Assembly (NCBI GenBank): GCA_029204225.1
Contig: CM055110.1
Coordinates: 1,635,672 to 1,699,671, forward strand
DNA from: Diphasiastrum complanatum
Taxonomy: Eukaryota > Streptophyta > Lycopodiopsida > Lycopodiales > Lycopodiaceae
Direction of reading: 5' to 3'
Length of the DNA: 64,000 bases
Made by a program: the position numbers and the translations under genes
Part shown: one piece after another, positions 1-8,469 of the stretch
Numbering within the stretch: position 1 is the first letter of the stretch
Layout: each line of letters opens with the position of its first letter
Notes under the pieces: model-generated
What the model was told of the DNA's origin: nothing
Databases searched by the model: none
What the model saw: the letters and a program-made list of their open reading frames with translations, nothing else

Positions 1-2
1 CA

Positions 3-1898
3 AAGAAAGTTGTCATAAGTAGGGATGTCATCTTTCATGAAGAGAATGTTTCCAATGTTGTTGATGTTGATGTTGATGTGCCTACTAATCATCATGATGT
101 GCAAGATGTCTTGGATGAAGATGGAGATGCCACTCCAAAGCAAACTTCAAGGAAGACTCAAAGGCAAAGGGCTAAGCCATCAAGGCTAACCTATGATGAA
201 AAAGGAAAGCAAGTGGTGGACAACTCTAACTTTGCTTTTCTTACCTCTTTTGATGAACCAATTTGTGTAGGTGAAGCAATTCAAAAGAAGGAATGGATCC
301 AAGCCATGGATCATGAGCATCAAGCACTCATCAAAAGCAACACATGGAGGTTGGTAAAGCTTCCAAAGGACAAGAAGGCAATTGGTTGTAAGTGGATCTT
401 CAAGATCAAGACAAATCAAGATGGATCAATCGACAAGTACAAGGCAAGGTTGGTGGCAAAGGGGTATGCTCAAGAATATGGTATTGACTATGATGAGACC
501 TTTGCACCCGTGGCAAAGATGGTAACTATTCGAATCCTAATCTCTCTTGCAACTCTTTATGATTGGGATATGTGGCAAATGGATGTTACTAATGCCTTCT
601 TGAATGGTGATCTTGAAGAAGATATTTACATGGAGCAACTCAAGTGGCAATTTCTTCAAGGCAAGGAAGATCTCGTTGAGGTTTGGTTTGAGCTCAAATG
701 GGCTGGTTTTATTAGGTTTGATACTCAACTTCATCTACTCTACTTCATGTTGGATAGAAGTGTAGAAATCTATCTTTTGGTTTATGATGGTGACATTGTT
801 TTCACTAACTATAGTGAAAGGTTGAAATCAAGCAATGATGAGATCTTGTGGGATGTTAATCATGTGTTTGAGAGGGAGTATCTTCAGAGGTTCAGATCTG
901 AAGATGTTTATAAATGCAAAGTCCTTGATGTTTTATTGGAAGATCAAGATGTTGATCTTGAATTGCTTCATCAACACCAAGAGGCAAGTAGCAATTGGAA
1001 GCTAGTCAAAAGCATGAAAGGGGAGCCACATGGGCAAAGCATCTTGGATCTGTTTTTACAGGTCCTTGAAGGTTCAAGTAAGGTTCTTGGAGCAGCAAGG
1101 AAGTGTCCTTTTACTCTACCTTACTTGTTTAATCTCATGTATGAACATTGTCATGTCAATGTGTTGGAATTGTCAAAATTCAATGAAACTAGTTCCACAG
1201 TTTTGCATCTTTTGGATCTTGGAGATGGAATAGTTATCATTGCTGGTTTTTATGATCAAGTACATGCATTCATTCAAATCTCAAAAGATATGGAAGTGGT
1301 CAAAATGTTTACTTTTGAGCAAAGTTCAAGATCTAGCATCCTAGTGTTGGCAAATTGGCAAATTGTTGACAATGTAGGATCAAGCGTTATATGCAAATCT
1401 TGTGGAGATACTTCAAGTATTTCAAGTTCAGGTTTTGCTCATTCAAATGGAACAGAGAACACATCATTTTGGCATTCATTCACTCAAGGGCTTTTGTGGA
1501 TTGGAGATCTACAAAGGCAAGGTGGTGATGGAGGTTCATTCATGGAGATACATGGTGCATTCACTATGGGCATAGTGGAATGTGGACGAGGCATGCAAAC
1601 ACCTGTTGGTTACTTTCACTTACAACTTGTTTGCTGCTGTTTTACAGAGAACTCAAAGGTGGATACATGGAGGAATCCTTTCATTGTTATTCTATGTTCT
1701 TTTACATGTATCTTGTTCACCATTCTATGTAAAATTGATGTAAGAAATAGTGAAGCATCCTATATGGGCACTATTATCTATATCAATTATGTTGTACTTC
1801 ATATTGTACATATTAGAACACTTGAAAAGAGATCTATCATCATGATGGAGATCATTCTTAGGTTGGAGCAAAGTAGTGTTGTAAAACTAGCAAGTTAA
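3..1898 (+). CDS. Copia polyprotein fragment fused to a long unrecognised open frame
   Basis: The frame is already open at the left window edge (integrase C-terminal motif VVISRDVIFHE), so the gene is partial. It runs about 630 codons to a TAA at 1896. From about base 290 it has the copia reverse transcriptase start (KKEWIQAMDHEHQALI, GCKWIFKIKTNQDGS, DYDETFAPVAKMV, DVTNAFLNGDLEEDIYME). After about base 640 RT homology breaks: a later RT piece remains (MLDRSVEIYLLVYDGD) where the catalytic YVDD reads YDGD, so polymerase activity is not expected. About 340 further codons (roughly 870-1898) match no copia domain I know; RNase H is absent, yet the frame stays open up to the polypurine tract. An internal deletion or capture of foreign sequence could explain this. 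The element's integrase lies outside the window. Confidence 0.7.
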   Translation, partial: KKVVISRDVIFHEENVSNVVDVDVDVPTNHHDVQDVLDEDGDATPKQTSRKTQRQRAKPSRLTYDEKGKQVVDNSNFAFLTSFDEPICVGEAIQKKEWIQAMDHEHQALIKSNTWRLVKLPKDKKAIGCKWIFKIKTNQDGSIDKYKARLVAKGYAQEYGIDYDETFAPVAKMVTIRILISLATLYDWDMWQMDVTNAFLNGDLEEDIYMEQLKWQFLQGKEDLVEVWFELKWAGFIRFDTQLHLLYFMLDRSVEIYLLVYDGDIVFTNYSERLKSSNDEILWDVNHVFEREYLQRFRSEDVYKCKVLDVLLEDQDVDLELLHQHQEASSNWKLVKSMKGEPHGQSILDLFLQVLEGSSKVLGAARKCPFTLPYLFNLMYEHCHVNVLELSKFNETSSTVLHLLDLGDGIVIIAGFYDQVHAFIQISKDMEVVKMFTFEQSSRSSILVLANWQIVDNVGSSVICKSCGDTSSISSSGFAHSNGTENTSFWHSFTQGLLWIGDLQRQGGDGGSFMEIHGAFTMGIVECGRGMQTPVGYFHLQLVCCCFTENSKVDTWRNPFIVILCSFTCILFTILCKIDVRNSEASYMGTIIYINYVVLHIVHIRTLEKRSIIMMEIILRLEQSSVVKLAS

Positions 1899-1911
1899 GT
1901 TGAAGAGGGAG

Positions 1912-2565
1912 TGTGAAAATTGTCAACATTTCCTAGCTAGTTTGAGGCCTAAATTGGCAATTTTTGTACATAGTTTTGGATCTAACCTTTCACACGTGTG
2001 AAAGAGACCTAGATACTTTTATTCTAGTATATATTTCATGTTGAAGAAGTCTCAAACTTCGGGACCTTCTAAATGACACTAAAATCATGTTATTTGGACA
2101 TATAGGCCAAAATTGGCTATTTTAGGTTACTGGTGTCCTAAAATTGGGTCCTAAGTTCTAGAGAGAGGAGAGAGAGTCATCTCTCTCACCTATATTAGGC
2201 TGAAATTCGTGGAGAACAGGTTGGAGAAACCTTTTGTATGCTTCATTGAGATCAATAGATCATTGTCATTGTTTCTTCCTCCATTGAGAGCATTGTTGTG
2301 TGTATTGTCTTCAAGCTATTGTGTATGATCTTAGGTGCTTTCCAAAAGTGGTAGGCTGATGTATTATGGACTGTATAATGCTATTTTGGGCCGCACTTGA
2401 TGTTTATGGAAGTTTCCATTTGTGATAAATGCTTTTTGATCAAGTTCTTTGCATTCTAGGTAGCATAGAATGTGTTGCCAATTCCTAGCTTATGTAGTTT
2501 GGAGTGCAAGCATTCAAGCCAATGATCTTGGAGTTTAGATCCACTTAGGATCTGTATTTTTCACA
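1912..2565 (+). mobile_element. Copia 3' LTR, family 1
   Basis: A purine tract (GAAGAGGGAG, 1902-1911) stands directly before TGTGAAAA, and the repeat ends with TTTTTCACA, giving matching TG...CA ends. This is the expected polypurine tract and 3' LTR of the copia element to the left (about 654 bp). The first 162 bp recur at 10791-10952 with one mismatch. No primer binding site follows, as expected of a 3' LTR. The right end is chosen from the inverted terminal match. Confidence 0.75.
1987..2004. promoter_or_regulatory. 18-bp perfect palindrome with a G-box core in the LTR
   Basis: CTTTCACACGTGTGAAAG equals its own reverse complement and has CACGTG at its centre, the core bound by plant bZIP and bHLH factors. 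It lies in the first 100 bp of LTR family 1, is kept in the second copy (10866-10883), and a partial version (CACACGTGTGAAA) occurs in the LTR near 33240. Regulatory use is inferred. Confidence 0.55.
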
Positions 2566-2574
2566 AAAACATGC

Positions 2575-2892
2575 CCTAAAATTAAGAAAATGACTTTACT
2601 AAAGACCTTACTTCAAAGCAGTGCAACAGTCTTTTATCATTATCACTTTATATGTGGATGATACATTGATTTTCAGCAATAGGACCGATCAGATAAAAGA
2701 GGCCAAGAAATTGTTATCTTCTGAATTCGACAAGACTGATCTGGGCAAAGCTACAAAGAGGTCAGATTGCAGTACTATCAAACACAAGATATGACAGCGG
2801 ATATTTCTACTAAAGCATTAAGCTTGGAAGTACACAAAAAGTTCTGTGCGGAACTAAGTTTGAAGGTCAAGGCATTCATGGATTCAGATTAA
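2575..2892 (+). pseudogene. Copia pol remnant (RT catalytic segment and C-terminal tail)
   Basis: Near 2635-2760 the reading frame gives the RT active-site segment with an intact YVDD followed by a DLG-like motif. The sequence then jumps straight to the polyprotein C-terminus (ADISTKAL motif near 2795-2820) and a stop just before a polypurine tract (AAGGAAGAG, 2891-2899). The sequence between, including RNase H, is deleted. The fragment belongs with the LTR that follows at 2900. Confidence 0.7.
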
Positions 2893-2899
2893 GGAAGAG

Positions 2900-3954
2900 T
2901 GTTGGATTATTCTCCTTCCTACTAATCGACTAATCGATTTTTAATCTTCATCCAACTGTTTATCCAGTTCTACGAATTTTTTCGTATTTTACACAGTCTG
3001 TAGAATTACAAGTGTTTTTACATAGTCTACAGAAATATAGTGTCATCTTTTTCGCATTTTTCGCCTGTGAGAAATTTTGTGTTTTTCGCATTTTCATAGT
3101 GCCCTAAAATTAAGGAAATGATTTTACTGAAGACCTTCACATTTTTCACCCTTCAAGATTTTCTCTCACTTCGGCATTTTTGCATTTCCCTGATGGCAGT
3201 TTACGTTCATTTATGCAGAGTGATAGTTTCGCTCATTTATGCAAACAAACTATTTATGGCGATTGACGTCGCTTATCAGCAATTAATTTCTTAGAAGGAA
3301 CTGGATGAATGCTAGCGGACTCCAGCCAACTTATAATCACATTTGACGATCTAATTACTTAGTATAAATCAGCTGTTCATACATTTCATTCTCCTGTTGT
3401 GAATTGTGAAGGAGTTGAGTGTTATTACACGATGCTTCCTGCGCTCTTATCAAGCAGATCGTTCATGACCAGAAAGTATTGTAGTTAACTCTCTATCAAG
3501 CTTTCAAGCTTGAACTCTCTTGAGCATTCTAGCTCAGCCTTTAGAGTTTGTTTTAGAGTTGCTATTGTGCTACTACTTATTAGCATAGTTGCTTATTTCA
3601 GACTTATTCTCAATTACTCAGAGATAGCTTAGAGTGTGCGGTTTTGATCCACTATTACTTGCACTCATTTGCATCTGATTTGTTTTCTTACTGAATCAAT
3701 CAAACTTCTTATTGCGTCCAGTACGTGTCAAAATGTATGCATTTCTGTAATGTTTTTGTAACTGATAGAAATTGTCTGAGAATTCAATGCTTTATGTTTG
3801 GCTACGTAATCACTTAGTTTCTAGTGATTTCAAGCTTAGTTACTAAAGATTGAACGTGATTTCCGTCACTACTATTTTGTTCAATATTGATAGGCGTAGT
3901 CATGCATTGGAAGTAGGAAGTTTTTGCTATTCCATTACTCACCTATTTCCGACA
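2900..3954 (+). mobile_element. Copia 3' LTR, family 2
   Basis: It starts TGTTGG directly after the polypurine tract and plausibly ends at CCGACA, an imperfect inverted match, giving about 1055 bp. A TATA-like AGTATAAATC near 3360 would fit an LTR promoter. The first 200 bp recur at 10589-10790 with visible divergence, and a related minus-strand LTR ends at 59941. The right boundary is less certain than the left. Confidence 0.6.
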
Positions 3955-4009
3955 TAAAGGAGATCCATATCTTTGTAGGCCATTGAAATTGCTATCATAT
4001 ATTCATTCT

Positions 4010-4560
4010 TGATTTTGTAGGAAATCAATTCAAGTTTTATACTGATCACCAAACATTATTGTATCTGTTGAATAAACCATGCAACATTGATAGCTAGATG
4101 GTTACTTATCCTTTTAAAATTTGACTTCAAGATTATTGTTAGAAAAAAAAAGCAACATTTTCTTGCTGACCATTCATCTAGGATAACATCAGTTGATAGA
4201 GTCATAGAGCCTATCAATGACGAACTATCGGACGCCTACCTATCCAAATCGATGCGACTCCTAGATGGGCTGAAGAAATTGTATCCCTTCTATCAACTGG
4301 TGCACTAGACCCAACTATTTCTAAAGTTGATAAGCGTAAATTGATACTAAAGTAAAGGCCTTATCTTTTGATTGATGGACAATTATATAGAAAAGGTGTA
4401 GATGGAATAATTAGGAGGTGTGTTAATGAGGACGAAGTTGAACAAATAATTTCTCTGACACATGAAGGTCAAGGAGGACTACTTGGCATACCGCACAATG
4501 TCTATCTATGCAACCTTCTCTCTCACGATCATCCTATTTATATAAGAACAGAGAGAATGA
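4010..4560 (+). pseudogene. Ty3/gypsy RNase H to integrase junction fragment
   Basis: One frame shows the gypsy RNase H end (FYTDHQTLLYLLNKPCNI), then a shifted frame gives ARWLLILLKFDFKI and FLADHSSRI, matching the 'ARW..LL.F.F.I...ADHLSR' end of RNase H. The frame from 4368 (DGQLYRKGVDGIIRRCV...VEQIISLTHEG) is the linker to the integrase zinc finger, which is cut off. Frameshifts and stops show it is dead. No LTR can be assigned. Confidence 0.7.
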
Positions 4561-4799
4561 GCTTAAGTTAATCATCAGATTACAAGAATAAGCACATTCT
4601 AACGACTTCCAGTTTGATGTCTCCTTTGTCTGTGGAGTTCGTTGTCCATGCTGGTACTTTGGTTGATCTTCCTTGTCCTTGGGTCGTGAAGCTCCTCCAT
4701 TTTGTGTAGCCATCTTTGCAGTCATCTATGACCACAATCGTCTCTATGCGGTTGTTCGTGGTCGTGAGCCATATTACATACTGGGTGCAATCGTTCCCT

Positions 4800-5350
4800 G
4801 GTGGTTTGGTTTCTCTTCATAATGAACCATATGTGAGGCCTTGCAATTCTTCCCTAGAGGTATGGTGTCGCTTTTTAATGAACCGTATGTGAGGTTCCTT
4901 GGGTAGCCTTCGGTTCTCGCTTGGTCTTCACTAGTAGACCGCAATCTTTGACATTGTGGTTTCCTATAGTTTGGTTCGTAATGAACTGCATGCTGAAGCC
5001 TTGTGGTGCTTGGCAGTTTTCCTTGGTTTTGCTTCATAGCAAGCCGTAGGTGAGGCCTTGAGGTTCTTCCGTGGCAGTTTTTGTTCGCTTTGCAATGAAC
5101 CATAAGTGAGGCCTTGTGTTTTTCCTTGGCAGTTTTCCTTTGCTTCACTGGTCTTCGCTTGTGGCCTTATGTGTTGACTTTCAATTTTCTTGAAGGTGTT
5201 GTAATGGACCGTTTGTGAGGGTTTGTGGGTGGTTGCGGTGCCTTCTTCAAAGCCGTATGTGGGACTTTCCGATTGCTTGAAGGTGCGGCTTCGGTTCATT
5301 ACCTTGAATATCGAAACCGTTTACAGGACGCTATGGTTGCCTACGGTGCC
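4800..5350. repeat. Irregular diverged tandem repeat around AATGAACCRTATGTGAGG
   Basis: A motif close to AATGAACCGTATGTGAGGCC recurs near 4819, 4878, 4980, 5040, 5095, 5202 and, weaker, 5252, with spacing of about 50-110 bases. The stretch is more GC-rich than its surroundings, so long open frames appear on both strands; none looks coding. It may be the body of an unrecognised LTR. No gene is seen from 4561 to 5450. Confidence 0.5.
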
Positions 5351-5529
5351 TTCGTCAAAGCCGTGTACATTGTGGTTGTGGTTGTTTGCAGTTTTTGCCT
5401 GTGGGCAGTTCTCGTGCATTTCTGCAGGTAAGGCCTGTTTGCTCTTTCTGTGTATTTTTGCAGATACTGGATCATAAGCTACAAATGCTTTATAGGTAGA
5501 AACTTGATATTTCTTCAAGTCCTTGAGTC

Positions 5530-5795
5530 TCTGATGGTTTGTAGCATCAAAGAGAGAAAAGGTTGCTGGTACTTTGAACTCAATATCTCAAAGTGGTTAC
5601 ATGTGGTTCATCTAAATTTGAATAAGTGTCAATTTATGACAGAGGAAGATCTAGAATAGAGAAGATCTTCCTCCGTCAAATTACGTTGACACTTGTTTGA
5701 AGCCAAATGAACCCCATGCAACCTTTTAGAGTTATTGAGTTTGAAGTAGCTGCAACATTATTCTCTCTTCGATGTGGTGAACCATCATGTTTAAG
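5530..5795. repeat. Long imperfect foldback (inverted repeat with almost no spacer)
   Basis: The left arm (about 5530-5655) and right arm (about 5665-5795) are reverse complements with clear but imperfect identity. Examples are GAGGAAGATCT against AGATCTTCCTC, AAGTGTCAA against TTGACACTT, and GGTTCATC near 5605 against GAACC at 5709. The loop is only about 10 bases. The transcript could fold into a long hairpin. It could be a foldback element or an inverted duplication; no terminal target duplication was identified. Confidence 0.6.
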
Positions 5796-5908
5796 AACGC
5801 CAATGCCTTGCACACCATCGACCTCTTTGGTGGTGTCATAGCTAGAAGAAATACCCTCAGCACAAACAACTCGATAACAAAGCTTGTGAGTTCTCTTTTG
5901 CATCCTCA

Positions 5909-6810
5909 ATGAATAAAGAAGTGATTTGGAATTATAGTCTTGGTCACCTTAACTGTACATCAGTAAATAACATGTCTAAACACTCTTTAGTTCTTGATCT
6001 AGACTATAAAATTGTCGATCCCCTTGTTGTATCAGAGGAAAGCAGGCAAGGAGGCCATTCTAGTCAAATCAAGAACACGTTTGTAAAGATCGGTTAGACA
6101 TTGTGCATACTGATATATGTGACCCTATGCAGACACCATCATTACTTGATGCAAAGTTCTTTATTACTTTCATAGATGATTATTCCAGGAGGATTGTTGT
6201 CTATTTCCTAAAGCACAAATCTGAAGCTTTCCAGTTCTTCAAGAAATTTAAGGAGAATGTTGAATTGCAAACAGGAAAAAGAATCAAAGCTCTCAGGAGC
6301 AACAATGGTGGAGAATACATTTCAAATGAATTCAAGGACTACTGCTTAGCCAATGGCATCGAGCAACAGTTTGCTGCTTCCTATTCTCCACAGTCAAATG
6401 AACTAGCTGAAAGGAAGAACAGAACCTTAGTCAAGTTTGTTAAATGCATGATCGCACATGTTTCTTTGCCCAAATCATTTTGGCAACATGCTGTTTCAAC
6501 AACTTATGTGCGAAATCGATGCACAACCAAGGGTGTTCCTAACAACAAAACTCCTTATGAGGTTTGGACTGGGTTCAAAACCTCAATCAAACATTTGAAA
6601 GTATTTGGATGCACAACTTATGCTCATGACCCAAAGGACAATAGAAAGAAACTTGATGAGCATTTTTTTAAATCAATTTTTGTTGGCTATTGTAATTCAG
6701 ATGGAATGTACAGACTGTATAACATAGTCACCTATAAAGTTTTCTCTAACAAGAATGTGAATTTTATTGAAAATCAGTATGTTGATTTGAAGGGCAAGGG
6801 ACAAATGTAG
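5909..6810 (+). pseudogene. Copia GAG-pre-integrase and integrase fragment
   Basis: The first frame (5909-6097) shows the WNY.LGHLN...M motif of the GAG-pre-integrase domain. After a frameshift near 6095 an intact 235-codon frame (6103-6810) carries the integrase core: HTDICDPM with its first catalytic Asp, FFITFIDDYSRR, RSNNGGEY with a D-to-N change at the second catalytic position, YSPQSNELAERKNRT with the catalytic Glu, and the distal KTPYEVWTG and HLKVFGC motifs. RT and LTRs are absent downstream. Loss of the catalytic Asp and the frameshift make it inactive. Confidence 0.75.
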
Positions 6811-7950
6811 TCCACAATTTCTGCTCCAACAGCTGACTCTTCTCAGAAGGCAATTTCCATTCCTTCTTGTAGTATAGTCACATCTAGAAGAAGATGAAGA
6901 GACTGCAACTCAGGAGCAGCAAATCCCTTAATCTGGATCCTTGAATTCCTTGATTTGTAAATCCAAGATAGCACAAAAATTCTTGTGTGTTTCCTAATTC
7001 AATCCCTTTGTAAATATGTCAACTACCATGTACTAAGTTCTGCAAAATTTTAGGCTCACCTCCTTGTTGAGTATCATGCTCCTTGTATAGTGATATCTGA
7101 TCTTGATGTGCTTGCTCCTGGAGTGAAGTCTAGGATTAATTGAAAATGCAATTGCACTCTGATTGTCGCACTAAATCATTGTTGGAGTAGATTGATTAGA
7201 CATTAAATTCCTCAACCATATTGCCTCTTTGGTAGCTTGAGAGGCTACAATGTACTCAGATTTTGTGGAAGACATTGCAATGGAGATCTACTTACGACTA
7301 TTCCAAGATATTGGACCATTGTTGAGCAGAAAAACGTATCCAAAAGTTGATTTTTTGGTGTTGATATCGCCTGCCCAATTTGCATCTATATATCCATGAA
7401 GAGTATGGATATTGGATGGATCTCCATCACCATAGTAGATGCACAGGTCTATAGTAGCTCGTACATATCTGATTACTCTGAAAAGGGCTTTCCAATGGAT
7501 CATGCCAGGATTGGTCATGTATTGACTCAAGGAACTAATGGCATATGCAGGATCTGGCCTAGTTGAGATCATTGCATACATAAGGGATCCAATAATAGAT
7601 TAGTATGGATATCCCTTCATTTCTGCCTTCTCCTCATTGGTCTGAGGGCACTGTTCCTTGGATAATTTGAGACTTGGATCCATGGGATTATGTACAGGCT
7701 TGCAATTCATAAAATTGAACTTCATCAACAAGTTATAAAAGTACCTCTGTTGGGTGATATAGAGAAGTCTTAGACTTTTGTCTCTATGGATATGAATCTC
7801 GAGACAATAGTGAGCTTCTCCAAGATCTGTCATCTCGAATTCTTGGGACAACATCCTCTTTGTATTATTTGTCAGAGCAATATTGTTGCCAAAAAGTAAT
7901 GTATCATCCACATAAAGTGTGATAATGACAAAGAATTGATTAACAAACAC

Positions 7951-8184
7951 TGTTTTAGTAATTTCAGGACAATCCCAAGTCCCATTCTTTTCTTTTCTGA
8001 GGTCTTATATTCAAAATTAAGTTCGATCGCACAAACTTGAAAAAGACCTATGCTCGAACCTAAGTTCAAGCACATGCTCCTTTGCTCGAACTTAAGTTCG
8101 AGCACACAAGCATGTACTAGAGAGGATAGAGAGAAAAATATATTCGTTCCAAAATCAAGAAATTCTCCCAATATTACTAAAACA
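7951..8184. mobile_element. MITE-like insertion in the copia RT
   Basis: The stretch begins TGTTTTAGTAAT (7951-7962) and ends ATTACTAAAACA (8173-8184), a perfect 12-bp terminal inverted repeat, with weaker similarity further in. It separates two RT pieces that are adjacent in intact copia elements. Similar flanks (TTAACAA-like on both sides) suggest an imperfect target duplication of about 8 bp, as in hAT-type elements. It is 234 bp with no coding capacity and contains a 22-bp perfect palindrome. Family assignment is inference. Confidence 0.6.
8083..8104. repeat. 22-bp perfect palindrome inside the MITE
   Basis: The sequence is identical to its reverse complement, centred on CTTAAG with flanking GCTCGAA / TTCGAGC. 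A mutated copy lies at 8051-8073 and a partial third near 8020-8040, so the motif appears repeated within the insertion. Confidence 0.65.
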
Positions 8185-8469
8185 AAGTTAACAACTTTAT
8201 AATACACATTATAGTTTGTAGAGCTAGGTTGAAAACCATGATCAATCAAGAACGTGTCGATTCGATGAAACCTTTCTCTTCAAGATTGTTTCAGATCGTA
8301 CAAAGCTTTGTGGAGTTTGTATACCTGGTCTTCACAACCATTGAGAATGTAGCCTTCTGGTTGGATCATGTAGATGTCCTCCTTGATAACTCCAATTTGT
8401 ACATCCATCTGATGTAACAAATTTGTTGCAGCAGCATAAGAAAGTAGGAGTCAAATAGAAGTGTGTTTG

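Larger units (their letters stand above)
6932..8400 (-). pseudogene. Copia RT and RNase H fragment, minus strand, split by a MITE
   Basis: Reading leftward: an RT segment (KLHKALYDLKQS, RIDTFLIDHGFQP; about 8400-8190), a 234-bp insertion, then FFVIITLYVDDTLLFGNN with intact YVDD (7950-7600), MYAMISTRPDPAYAISSLSQYM and SFGYVFLLNNGPISWNS (7581-7288), and decayed RNase H down to the C-terminal tail at about 6932. Stops and frameshifts interrupt it. It lies tail to tail with the plus-strand copia fragment that ends near 6810. Confidence 0.75.

Noticed and set aside
4774-5299. Overlapping minus-strand frames of 111-124 codons rich in Lys, Thr and His
   Set aside because: They arise from the GC-richer degenerate repeat, overlap each other in different frames and show no domain.
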